Assembly: GCA_029863355.1 (NCBI GenBank)
Contig: JAOTVO010000086.1
Coordinates: 1-9,300, forward strand
Length of the DNA stretch: 9,300 bases
Origin: Candidatus Krumholzibacteriia bacterium
Lineage (GTDB): Bacteria; Krumholzibacteriota; Krumholzibacteria; WVZY01; JAKEHA01
Direction of reading: 5' to 3'
Shown here: one piece after another, positions 1 through 6,282 of the stretch
How positions within the stretch are numbered: the first letter of the stretch is position 1
Layout: each line of letters begins with the position of its first letter
The notes under the pieces: model-generated
The model's input: only the letters and a program-made list of their open reading frames with translations
Told to the model about the DNA's origin: nothing
The model's database searches: none
Position numbers and translations under genes: made by a program

Positions 1-1018
1 CGGCCTTCTCATCGCGCGCCAGACCGAGTACTTCACCGCCGGCAAACCCATCCGTCAGATCGCACAGTCGAGCGCCGAGGGAGGCGTGGCGACCAACATC
101 ATCACCGGGCTGGCCGTCGGCTTCAAGAGCACCATTCCGCCGGTGCTCACCATCGCGGCCACCATCTTCATCGCCCACCATTTCAACGGTCTTTACGGCA
201 TCGGCATTGCCGGCGTGGGCATGCTCGCCACCATCGGCATCGTCATGTCCACGGATTCCTACGGACCCATCGCGGACAACGCCGGGGGCATGGCGGAGAT
301 GAGTCGCGCCGGGCCGGAGATCCGCAAGATCACCGACAAGCTCGATTCCATAGGCAACACCACGGCGGCGATCGGCAAGGGCTTCGCCATTGGATCGGCG
401 GCGCTCACCGCCCTGGCGCTGTTCTCTGCGTATCAGAAGACGGTCGGCCTGGAGACGATCGACCTCATCGACCCCAAGACGGTGATCGGTCTCCTTCTCG
501 GGTCCATGATGCCGTTCCTCATCGCCGCCTTGACCATGGAGGCGGTGGGACGGGCGGCCAACAAGATGGTGATCGAGATCCGCCGGCAGTTCCGCGAGAT
601 CAAGGGGCTGCTCGAGGGCACCGCCGAGCCCGACGTGGCCACCTGCATCGACATCGCCACCAAGGGATCCCTGCGCGAGATGGTGCTGCCCGGCCTGCTC
701 GCCGTTACCGCGCCGCTGATCGTCGGCTTCGTCATGGGGCCGGAGGCACTCGGCGGCTTCCTCGCGGGCGCCACGGCCACCGGCGTGCTCGTCGCCGTGT
801 TCATGGCCAACAGCGGCGGCGCCTGGGACAACGCGAAGAAGTACATCGAGGAGGGTGCGCACGGGGGTAAGGGTTCCGACGCGCACAAGGCGGCCGTAGT
901 GGGTGACACGGTGGGCGATCCCTTCAAGGACACCTCCGGACCGTCGATGAACATCCTCATCAAGCTCATGGCGGTGGTGTCGCTCGTGTTCGCGCCCGTG
1001 ATCGCGCGCATGATGTAG
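1..1018 (+). CDS. hppA: Membrane-bound ion-translocating pyrophosphatase, K+-dependent type (C-terminal half, 5' end outside window)
   Basis: Partial gene, open from the left edge (first full codon at base 2) to TAG at 1016-1018, giving 338 residues of a family usually 650-800 long. It hydrolyses cytoplasmic pyrophosphate and pumps H+ or Na+ out across the inner membrane. Family hallmarks are plain: the D-x-YGPIxDNAGGxAEM block near 255-300, [10 protein letters not shown] at 353-382, [14 protein letters not shown] near 800-840, and the C-terminal [23 protein letters not shown] block near 877-945, all of which contribute to the pyrophosphate/Mg site. Hydrophobic stretches between them are transmembrane helices. 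The codon at 365-367 is Ala, where K+-independent enzymes have Lys (GNTTKA), so this should be a K+-dependent enzyme. Whether it pumps Na+ or H+ depends on a helix-6 Glu outside the window. A 77-base gap follows before the next gene, so co-transcription is possible. Confidence 0.97.
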   Translation, partial: GLLIARQTEYFTAGKPIRQIAQSSAEGGVATNIITGLAVGFKSTIPPVLTIAATIFIAHHFNGLYGIGIAGVGMLATIGIVMSTDSYGPIADNAGGMAEMSRAGPEIRKITDKLDSIGNTTAAIGKGFAIGSAALTALALFSAYQKTVGLETIDLIDPKTVIGLLLGSMMPFLIAALTMEAVGRAANKMVIEIRRQFREIKGLLEGTAEPDVATCIDIATKGSLREMVLPGLLAVTAPLIVGFVMGPEALGGFLAGATATGVLVAVFMANSGGAWDNAKKYIEEGAHGGKGSDAHKAAVVGDTVGDPFKDTSGPSMNILIKLMAVVSLVFAPVIARMM

Positions 1019-1095
1019 GCCAGGCGCCGCACGCGCCTCGCCCTGGCGGCCCGCGACGCCCGCGCGGTAGTCCGGCCGTGTCGAGAGGAGATCGC

Positions 1096-1200
1096 GTGCC
1101 GCTCTTAACCATCATCGTCGTCTGCGGCGCGTGGGTGGTCCTGCTCGCGCTCACCGTGTGGCGGTACCGGCGGAGCGCGCGCGAGGAGGAAGTCGAATGA
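1096..1200 (+). CDS. 34-residue single-helix membrane protein, likely symporter accessory subunit
   Basis: Small gene starting at GTG 1096, preceded by a GAGAGGAG ribosome-binding site (1083-1090), ending at TGA 1198-1200. The product begins MPLLTIIVVCGAWVVLL: one hydrophobic helix (about residues 3-22), then a basic patch (RYRR) and an acidic tail (EEEVE), predicting N-terminus out and tail in the cytoplasm by the positive-inside rule. Its TGA overlaps the ATG of the following symporter in an ATGA junction, and the symporter's ribosome-binding site (GAGGAGGAA, 1183-1191) lies inside this gene, so the two are probably translationally coupled. Tiny one-helix proteins encoded just before secondary transporters are known (for example MetS with the NSS transporter MetP, and short accessory proteins before SSS symporters). 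A role in stability or assembly of the symporter is therefore inferred. It could be a non-coding upstream ORF, but start signal, charge pattern and overlap argue otherwise. Confidence 0.72.
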   Translation: MPLLTIIVVCGAWVVLLALTVWRYRRSAREEEVE

Positions 1201-2654
1201 CGCCCGCGGCGGCCGGCATCGACTACTCCCTCCTGGTCGGCATCCTGATCTACCTCGCCGTGCTGCTCGCCATCGGCGCCGCCGCCGCGCGCCGCATGCG
1301 GGGCCTGGACGACTTCGTGCTCGGCGGCCGCCGTATCGGTCCGCTGGCCGCGGCCATCAGCGAGCGCGCCAGCGGCGAGAGCGCGTGGTTCCTGCTCGGC
1401 CTGCCGGGCGCGGCCTACGCGGCCGGCTTCGCCGAGTTCTGGTCGGTCATCGGCATCGCCTTTGGGATCTTCTGCTCGTGGACGTTCCTCGCGCTGCCCC
1501 TTCGTCGCCAGACGGAGCGATACGGCGCACTCACCATCCCCGACTACTTCGCGGCGCGCTTCGCAGACGGCGGGCGCGCGCTGCGCGTCGTCTCCATGGT
1601 CATCATCCTGTTCTTCTACACGCTCTATCTGGCCGCGCAGTTCGTGGGGGGCGGCAAGCTCCTGGGCGCCGCCTTCGGACTTGCCGACCTCTGGGGCATC
1701 CTGGTCACCGCGGCGGTGGTCATGATCTACACGCTGCTCGGGGGCTTTCTCGCCGTGGTGTGGACCGACGTGGTCCAGGGCATCATGATGGCCTTCGTCG
1801 CGCTGGTGCTGCCGATCATAGCCATCGTGAAGCTCGGCGGTCCCGGCGAGCTCGTCGCGCGCCTTCAGGACGCCGGCGGCGGCTTCTCGCTGGCCATGGA
1901 CGCGGGCCAGACGGGGCGTGCGTTCGTGTTCGGCGTAATGCTGGGCGGGCTGTCATGGGGGCTGGGATACCTCGGTCAGCCGCACCTGCTCACCCGCTAC
2001 ATGGCGATCGAGCGCCCGCGGGATATTCGCCGGGGCACGCTGATCGCGATGATCTGGGTGCTCATCGCATACTGGGGCGCGGCCATGATCGGGATCGTCG
2101 GCGCGGGCTGGTTCGAGCAGTCGCTGGCCGACCAGGAGCAGGTGATGCCGCTCTTGGCGCGCGCTCTCCTGCCGGGATGGATCGCCGGGCTGGTGCTGGC
2201 CGGCGCCATCGCGGCCATGATGTCCACCGCCGACTCGCAATTGATCGTGGTCACCTCCGCCGTGGTCGAGGACCTCTACGTGAAGCTCATGGGCGCGCGC
2301 CGCGATCAGGCCGCGCTGGTCCGCATCAGCCGCGTAGTGACCATCGCCGTTTCCGCCGTTGCGCTCGGGCTCGCGTTTCAGAACACGGACCTGATCTTCA
2401 ACCTCGTTTCCTACGCGTGGTCCGGCCTGGGCGCGTCCTTCGGCCCGCCCCTTTTGCTGTCGCTGCGCTGGAAGCGCACCACCTTCCCGGGCGCCCTGGC
2501 CGGCATGCTCACCGGGGCGGTGAGCAACGTCGTGTGGCGCAACGTCGGCGCACTCGACGACCTGCTGGACCACAAGCTCGCCACTTTCCTCCTCGCCCTG
2601 CTCGCCACCTGGGCGGTCAGCCTCGCCACCGGACGGCCCGCGCGCGACAACTAG
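1197..2654 (+). CDS. Sodium/solute symporter, SSS family, PutP-like
   Basis: 485-residue inner-membrane secondary transporter of the solute:sodium symporter family (LeuT fold, about 12-13 helices); E. coli PutP has 502 residues. ATG 1197 is chosen because GAGGAGGAA lies just before it and it overlaps the stop of the small upstream gene. The frame is open further upstream, but that extension is hydrophilic and lies antisense-like to the small gene. PutP-like landmarks are FVLGGRRIGPLAAAISERAS (about 40-59), LLGLPGAAY, ALTIPDYFAARF, GGFLAVVWTDVVQG, AAMMSTADSQLIVVTSAVVEDLY with Ser343-Thr344 at the position of the PutP helix-8 Na+ ligands, and NLVSYAWSGLGASFGP. One departure: the segment matching PutP Ser54-Asp55-Met56-Ser57 reads Ser59-Gly60-Glu61-Ser62, so the Asp important for Na+ in PutP is Gly, with Glu next to it. 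The substrate cannot be read from sequence; proline is only the nearest guess. Confidence 0.93.
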   Translation: MTPAAAGIDYSLLVGILIYLAVLLAIGAAAARRMRGLDDFVLGGRRIGPLAAAISERASGESAWFLLGLPGAAYAAGFAEFWSVIGIAFGIFCSWTFLALPLRRQTERYGALTIPDYFAARFADGGRALRVVSMVIILFFYTLYLAAQFVGGGKLLGAAFGLADLWGILVTAAVVMIYTLLGGFLAVVWTDVVQGIMMAFVALVLPIIAIVKLGGPGELVARLQDAGGGFSLAMDAGQTGRAFVFGVMLGGLSWGLGYLGQPHLLTRYMAIERPRDIRRGTLIAMIWVLIAYWGAAMIGIVGAGWFEQSLADQEQVMPLLARALLPGWIAGLVLAGAIAAMMSTADSQLIVVTSAVVEDLYVKLMGARRDQAALVRISRVVTIAVSAVALGLAFQNTDLIFNLVSYAWSGLGASFGPPLLLSLRWKRTTFPGALAGMLTGAVSNVVWRNVGALDDLLDHKLATFLLALLATWAVSLATGRPARDN

Positions 2655-2681
2655 AAGGCGCTCGCGCTCCCACGAACGCCT

Positions 2682-2690
2682 TGGTATATT
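2682..2690 (+). promoter_or_regulatory. Possible extended -10 promoter for the efflux permease gene
   Basis: In the 70-base gap after the symporter, TGGTATATT (2682-2690) fits an extended -10 element (TGN followed by a 5-of-6 match to TATAAT). No recognisable -35 lies 16-18 bases upstream (TCGCGC at 2662-2667), so it would rely on the extended motif. Predicted transcription start is near 2697, giving a leader of about 28 bases before the ATG at 2725. The element stands out against the GC-rich surroundings, but this is inference from consensus only. Confidence 0.4.
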
Positions 2691-2724
2691 CGACCGGAGA
2701 CGCACGGGCCCCCCGGAAATACCC

Positions 2725-3819
2725 ATGAGCAACGTATTCGCGCAGATCGTCGACATTTTGAACGAGTCCAGCCCGTACCTGCTCCTGGGCTTTTTTCTCG
2801 CCGGCCTGTTCCACGTGGTCCTCACGCGGTTTCCCCGCCTGACGGCCCTCTTCACGGGCCGCGGCGCGCGCCCCGTGCTCATGTCGACGATCCTGGGTCT
2901 GCCCATGCCCCTGTGCTCGTGCAGCGTGCTGCCCGCGGCCATGACGCTGCGGCGCAAGGGCGCGAGCAAGGGGGCGACGGCGTCTTTTCTCGTGTCCGTT
3001 CCCGAGACCGACGTGGTGTCGATCCTGCTCACGCTGGCGCTCTTGGGCGGCGTCATGGCCGTGTATCGACCGCTGGCGGCGCTCTTCACCGCCCTCGCCG
3101 TGGGCCTGCTGATCAACGCGCTCGACCGCGGGGGCGATCGCTCCGAGCACGCGCCGGGCCAGGCCTCGGGGTGCGCGCACTGCGAGAGCGACGGCCCGGA
3201 GAAGTCGATCCTGAGCAGCACGGGGCGCGGGCCCTGGTGGCGCCGCGCGCTGCACTACGGCTTCGTCGAGATCTTCGACGACATCATCGCCCAGCTCTTT
3301 CTGGGGATCCTCGTCGCCGGCGCGCTCATGGCTTGGCTGCCGGGCTTCGAGATCGTGGCGCGCGCGAGCGGGGCTCTGTGGACGTACCTGCTCATGCTGG
3401 TAATCGGCGTGCCCGTGTACGTCTGCGCCGTGGCCTCGACGCCGGTGGCGGCCGGCCTCATCGCGGGCGGCGTGAGCCCGGGCGCGGCCATGGTGTTCCT
3501 GCTGGCCGGGCCCGCTACCAACATCGCGAGCCTCTTCGTGCTGCGCGGCGAGTTCGGCAAGCGCGCCCTCGGCGTGTACCTGGGCGCGATCGCCGCGGGA
3601 AGCGTCGCCATGGGCCTGCTCTTCGACCTCCTCCTGAGGAGCACGGTCAGCGCGGCCACGGTGGCCGAACGCCACGCGCATCACGACACCTCGGCCCTGC
3701 AGATCGCCGCCACCGTCGTTTTCCTCGCTCTGGTACTGGCCAGCTTCAAGCGCATCCGTATCGTGAGCAAGATCAAGTCGAGCGTGCTGCGGCTCGCGCC
3801 GCGCGCATCCACCGACTAG
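2725..3819 (+). CDS. SO_0444-family Cu/Zn efflux permease (DUF318/ArsP-type permease superfamily)
   Basis: 364-residue polytopic inner-membrane permease, inferred to export copper or zinc from the cytoplasm. The call rests on two duplicated-half signatures typical of this family: GLPMPLCSCSVLPAAMTLRRKGASKGATASFLVSVPET, with Cys64-Ser65-Cys66, in the first half, and GVPVYVCAVASTPVAAGLIAGGVSPGAAMVFLLAGPATN, with Cys234, in the second. Between the halves is a hydrophilic loop (about 133-170) containing Cys150-Ala-His152-Cys153, and near the C-terminus is a His cluster (His317, His319, His320); both are plausible metal sites. It is somewhat shorter than many relatives. A weak GGA-type ribosome-binding site (2715-2717) precedes ATG 2725. 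It sits upstream of a metal uptake operon, with the protease gene between, so both directions of metal traffic are encoded within 7 kb. No ArsR/MerR regulator gene is next to it. Metal specificity is not proven; arsenic-type substrates handled by related ArsP permeases are less likely given the family match. Confidence 0.9.
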   Translation: MSNVFAQIVDILNESSPYLLLGFFLAGLFHVVLTRFPRLTALFTGRGARPVLMSTILGLPMPLCSCSVLPAAMTLRRKGASKGATASFLVSVPETDVVSILLTLALLGGVMAVYRPLAALFTALAVGLLINALDRGGDRSEHAPGQASGCAHCESDGPEKSILSSTGRGPWWRRALHYGFVEIFDDIIAQLFLGILVAGALMAWLPGFEIVARASGALWTYLLMLVIGVPVYVCAVASTPVAAGLIAGGVSPGAAMVFLLAGPATNIASLFVLRGEFGKRALGVYLGAIAAGSVAMGLLFDLLLRSTVSAATVAERHAHHDTSALQIAATVVFLALVLASFKRIRIVSKIKSSVLRLAPRASTD

Positions 3820-3830
3820 ACCCAAGCCGC

Positions 3831-3859
3831 TTCACGGGCCCCGGAGGCGGTGCTATAAT
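3831..3859 (+). promoter_or_regulatory. Near-consensus sigma-70-type promoter for the S9 peptidase gene
   Basis: TTCACG (3831-3836, 4 of 6 to TTGACA), a 17-base spacer, then a perfect TATAAT (3854-3859) preceded by TG at 3851-3852 (extended -10). Transcription would start near 3866, leaving a leader of about 45 bases that carries the strong ribosome-binding site GGAGGAGG (3896-3903). The -10 is flanked by a 5-bp inverted repeat, GGTGC-TATAAT-GCACC (3849-3864), which could be an operator. The spacing and perfect -10 in a GC-rich background make chance unlikely, although sigma preference in this organism is unknown. Confidence 0.75.
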
Positions 3860-3910
3860 GCACCTCCTGATTCCGCCATCGTCTCGGGCCAGACCGGAGG
3901 AGGATCCCAA

Positions 3911-5881
3911 GTGAGAAGCGCACTCGTTCGCGCGGCCCTCGCCGCGACGTCACTCGCCGTGCTCGCCGGCGCCGCCGCGTCCAAGGAGAATCGCCTCGTC
4001 GAGTTCCAGGGCCGACAGCTCGACCTCGCCCCCTACTTCGAGGGCTTTCCCTACTCGGGGCTGCAGCCTTTCTACGCCGCGGGCCGCCTGTACCTCTTCC
4101 ACCAGGGCGAGACGACCGAGCTGAGGCAGGTCGGACTGTCCGGCGGCGTGGACCTGGCCAAGGGCCGTGCCGTTTCCGACGTCGATTTCTCGAAGCGCAA
4201 CGCGTGGGGCATGCGCTACAACCCGCGCGACAAGAAGATCTACTGGATCGGGGACGAGAAGAACGACGAGGTGATCAACCTCTACCGACTCGACCCCGGC
4301 AAGAAGACGATCGAAGTGCTCACCGGCGTGCCCTACATCTACGGCTGGCGCTGGGACCGTGACTACAAGCGGGTGGCCTACGTGGCCCGCGTGGGGCACC
4401 GCGAGGAGCGGCTGGGCCAGCTGCGCCTGCTCGACCTCGAGTCCGGCGCCGAACAGGTCGTCGTCGAGGATACGCCGGAGATGCGCTTCACCTGGGGTTC
4501 GCCCAGCTGGCAGGAGCAGGGCTTCGGCGTCGTCGTGCCCGCGCTCAAGGACGCGGACCGCAACCATGGAAACCTCGCCTACGTGGACTTTCGCACGCGC
4601 GAGGTGGCGGTGCTCACCGACGCATCGAAACCGCGCAGCTGGCCCTACGCCGACAAGTGGTGGATCGACTTCGACGAGTTCGTCTACGTTTCCAACGAGG
4701 ACGGCTACCGCAACGCTTACAAGTACAACATCAAGTCGCGGCACTCCCTGCAGTTGACGCGGTTCGAGCGCGACATCGAAGACACGGAGGTCGTCGGGTT
4801 CGACGGCAGGCGCTGGTTGTTCTGCGTGCTGCAGAGCCCCATCGAGAGCGAGCTCGTGCTCGTCGACCCCAAGACGGGCGAAATCGCGCAGCGGGAGACG
4901 GTCGATGTCAACGTGAGCCTTCTCGACTCCGACAAGAATCGTTTCTTCGTGTCCAGCACCTCGGCCACGGTGAAGTACCGCGTCGACGAGATCAAGATCG
5001 ATCCCCGGCGGGGTTTCGGCTTCACCGGCAAGGTGAAGATCCCCGACGAGCTCCGGGCGAAGATCTCGCACGCCGAGCTGGAGAAGGTCGAGTATCCGAC
5101 CTTCGACATCGACCCCGCCACGGGCAAGGCGCGCATGCTGCACGCGTTCCTGTACCGCCCCGCGAACCCGCCGCCCCCGGACCGTCGCGTGGTGATGATC
5201 CAGTCCTTCTACGGCGGCAGCAACGAGTGGAGCACGCAGAAGCAAATCCTGTGCGAGGCGGGTGTCTACGTCCTCTCCCACTCCCCGCGCGGCTCCAGCG
5301 GTTTCGGCCGGGAGTTCGCGGCGCTCAACGACAAGGACCTCGGCGGCAACGAGATCCTCGACATCATCTACGCGGGCAAGTGGATCTCCGAGCAGCTCGG
5401 GGTACCGCTGGAGCGCATCGGGGTGTTCGGCGGCAGCCACGGCGGTTACGCGACCATGCGCCTGCTCACGTTTCCGGGCATGGTCAACGACGTCGCCGCG
5501 GATCTCGCCTGGGGCTTCGGCGTGAGCCACGCGGGCTTCTCGGACATCATCCATTTTTACGAGCACTGCAACATCCCCGACTGGGTGGAGCTCGAGGCCG
5601 GCGATCCGGAGACGGAAGCGGACAAGCTGCGCGATCGATCGCCGCTCTACAACGCGCGCTACGGTCGCGGCCACCTGCTGCTCACGCACGGCGCCAATGA
5701 CAGCCGTGTACCCGTGGAGGGCAGCCGCGCCATGGCGGACAGCCTGCGCGCGCACGGAAAGGACGTCACCCTGGTCGAGTTCGTGGACCAGGGCCACGGC
5801 ATCAAGGGGCTGGAGAACAACATCCGCTACTACGGGATCCTGTTCGACTTCCTGGAGAAGGTCGTCACGGCCGCCCCTTGA
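3911..5881 (+). CDS. Secreted prolyl oligopeptidase family serine peptidase (S9)
   Basis: 656-residue protein starting at GTG 3911, seven bases after GGAGGAGG. Residues 1-23 form a Sec signal peptide (basic start, hydrophobic core, AAA before Ser24), so the mature enzyme is periplasmic or secreted; there is no lipobox Cys. Residues about 35-390 carry the repeating Tyr/Asp-rich strands expected of the S9 beta-propeller (e.g. NEDGYRNAYKYNIKSRH). Residues about 400-656 are the alpha/beta-hydrolase domain. The catalytic triad is readable: Ser509 in GGSHGGY, Asp597 in GANDSRVP and His629 in DQGHGI. The QSFYGGSNEW segment probably supplies the oxyanion Tyr. It should cleave peptides, likely after proline or as an acylaminoacyl- or dipeptidyl-type exopeptidase; the subclass cannot be fixed. 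Its stop codon overlaps the -35 of the next operon. It has its own promoter, so a functional link to the metal genes on either side is uncertain. Confidence 0.94.
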   Translation: MRSALVRAALAATSLAVLAGAAASKENRLVEFQGRQLDLAPYFEGFPYSGLQPFYAAGRLYLFHQGETTELRQVGLSGGVDLAKGRAVSDVDFSKRNAWGMRYNPRDKKIYWIGDEKNDEVINLYRLDPGKKTIEVLTGVPYIYGWRWDRDYKRVAYVARVGHREERLGQLRLLDLESGAEQVVVEDTPEMRFTWGSPSWQEQGFGVVVPALKDADRNHGNLAYVDFRTREVAVLTDASKPRSWPYADKWWIDFDEFVYVSNEDGYRNAYKYNIKSRHSLQLTRFERDIEDTEVVGFDGRRWLFCVLQSPIESELVLVDPKTGEIAQRETVDVNVSLLDSDKNRFFVSSTSATVKYRVDEIKIDPRRGFGFTGKVKIPDELRAKISHAELEKVEYPTFDIDPATGKARMLHAFLYRPANPPPPDRRVVMIQSFYGGSNEWSTQKQILCEAGVYVLSHSPRGSSGFGREFAALNDKDLGGNEILDIIYAGKWISEQLGVPLERIGVFGGSHGGYATMRLLTFPGMVNDVAADLAWGFGVSHAGFSDIIHFYEHCNIPDWVELEAGDPETEADKLRDRSPLYNARYGRGHLLLTHGANDSRVPVEGSRAMADSLRAHGKDVTLVEFVDQGHGIKGLENNIRYYGILFDFLEKVVTAAP

Positions 5882-5906
5882 CACCTCCCGGCACCGGGAG
5901 CATACT
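5878..5906 (+). promoter_or_regulatory. Promoter of the metal-uptake operon with inverted repeat in the spacer
   Basis: A perfect TTGACA -35 (5878-5883), overlapping the protease stop codon, is followed after 17 bases by CATACT (5901-5906, 4 of 6 to TATAAT). The spacer is almost filled by the perfect inverted repeat CTCCCGG-CA-CCGGGAG (5885-5900). Transcription would start near 5913-5914, at the ATG of the next gene, predicting a leaderless or almost leaderless message. The repeat is well placed for a repressor or for a MerR-type activator acting between -35 and -10, though MerR-type promoters usually have 19-20 base spacers. As a terminator hairpin it would lack a U-tract. The regulator is unknown. 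Confidence 0.6.
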
Positions 5907-5913
5907 TCGACGC

Positions 5914-6213
5914 ATGGGAACCCAGCGCAACGGCGCGCGTCTCGCGCTGATCGTGCTCGCCCTTCTGGTGGGCGTCGCCGCGCCCATCCACGCGCTGGCC
6001 GCCCACCGCGGGGCCGACGCGGCGGATCACATGCACGCCACCTGCGGCGTGTGCTTCACGCTGGCCGGGGCGGAGCACCCGCCCACCTCCGCGGCCCCCG
6101 CCGTAGCGGCCGACGAGCGACCGACGACACAGCCCATCGACGAGGTGGCGGGCACACCCGGTTTAACCTCTCCCGCCGATCCCACCCGCGGTCCTCCGTC
6201 CTCCCTCGCGTAA
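5914..6213 (+). CDS. Small exported protein with HMHxxCxxC metal-site-like motif, first gene of metal operon
   Basis: 99-residue protein of no family I can name with certainty. Residues 1-29 look like a Sec signal peptide (MGTQRNGARLALIVLALLVG, then APIHALA). Just after it come His31 and the cluster His39-Met-His41-x2-Cys44-x2-Cys47, with His55 downstream. The remaining 45 or so residues are Ala/Pro/Thr-rich and probably disordered. The layout recalls DUF2946-like small periplasmic proteins (signal peptide, then His and CxxC) often found near copper or zinc genes, but the match is by appearance only. The job, by context, would be periplasmic metal binding or delivery. ATG 5914 is chosen because it coincides with the predicted transcription start and leaves a clean signal peptide. 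There is no ribosome-binding site before it, as for a leaderless message. An alternative TTG at 5878 would add 12 residues and overlap the protease stop. Ends at TAA 6213; 69 bases to the next gene. Confidence 0.72.
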   Translation: MGTQRNGARLALIVLALLVGVAAPIHALAAHRGADAADHMHATCGVCFTLAGAEHPPTSAAPAVAADERPTTQPIDEVAGTPGLTSPADPTRGPPSSLA

Positions 6214-6215
6214 CT

Positions 6216-6259
6216 GTCACCCCGCAGTGCTGCGCGCGTTTTGCGCCGCGCTGCGTGAC
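6216..6259 (+). other. Possible intercistronic RNA stem-loop
   Basis: In the 69 bases between the small exported protein and the barrel protein, the right arm CGCGCTGCGTGAC (6247-6259) can pair in three blocks with CGCG (6233-6236), GCAG (6224-6227) and GTCAC (6216-6220), leaving bulges of 3 and 5 bases on the left arm and a TTTT-containing loop. It ends just before AAGGAGG (6266-6272), the ribosome-binding site of the next gene. It could affect mRNA stability or the relative output of the two genes. GC-rich DNA forms such pairings by chance, so support is weak. Confidence 0.3.
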
Positions 6260-6282
6260 CCGCGCAAGGAGGACGATCCATC

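Noticed and set aside
1019..1047. Hairpin after the pyrophosphatase gene (AGGCGC/GCGCCT or GCCAGG/CCTGGC) as a terminator
   Set aside because: No U-tract follows and the two pairings compete; it may be a weak structure but is not a convincing terminator.
1131..1196. Upstream start for the symporter adding 22 residues
   Set aside because: The added residues are hydrophilic and Arg/Gly-rich, there is no ribosome-binding site before it, and it would overlap most of the 34-residue gene; ATG 1197 has a strong site and coupling overlap.
2655..2682. AAGGCG/CGCCTT inverted repeat after the symporter as a terminator
   Set aside because: Only 6 bp with a 16-base loop and no U-tract on the + strand.
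2617..3825. 402-codon minus-strand frame over the efflux permease
   Set aside because: Low-complexity Arg/His/Gln/Ala/Glu-rich translation; the + strand permease accounts for the region with clear family motifs.
3858..3914. 18-codon ORF ending in a GTGA overlap with the peptidase start, as a leader peptide
   Set aside because: Its ATG overlaps the TATAAT hexamer, so with transcription starting near 3866 it would not be in the mRNA, and it lacks a ribosome-binding site.
3950..5884. 644-codon open frame on the minus strand across the peptidase gene
   Set aside because: It mirrors the S9 gene codon by codon. In high-GC DNA the complementary frame stays open; its translation has no recognisable domain and is rich in Val/Asp/Glu/Arg as expected of a shadow.
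5885..5900. CTCCCGG/CCGGGAG hairpin as the terminator of the peptidase gene
   Set aside because: It is followed by CATACTTCG with no U-run, and it fits neatly between -35 and -10 hexamers, so an operator is the better reading.
5878..5913. TTG start for the small exported protein, overlapping the peptidase stop (TTGA)
   Set aside because: No ribosome-binding site at proper distance, and the added 12 residues make the signal peptide unusually long. The bases are better explained as a -35 element. Not fully excluded.
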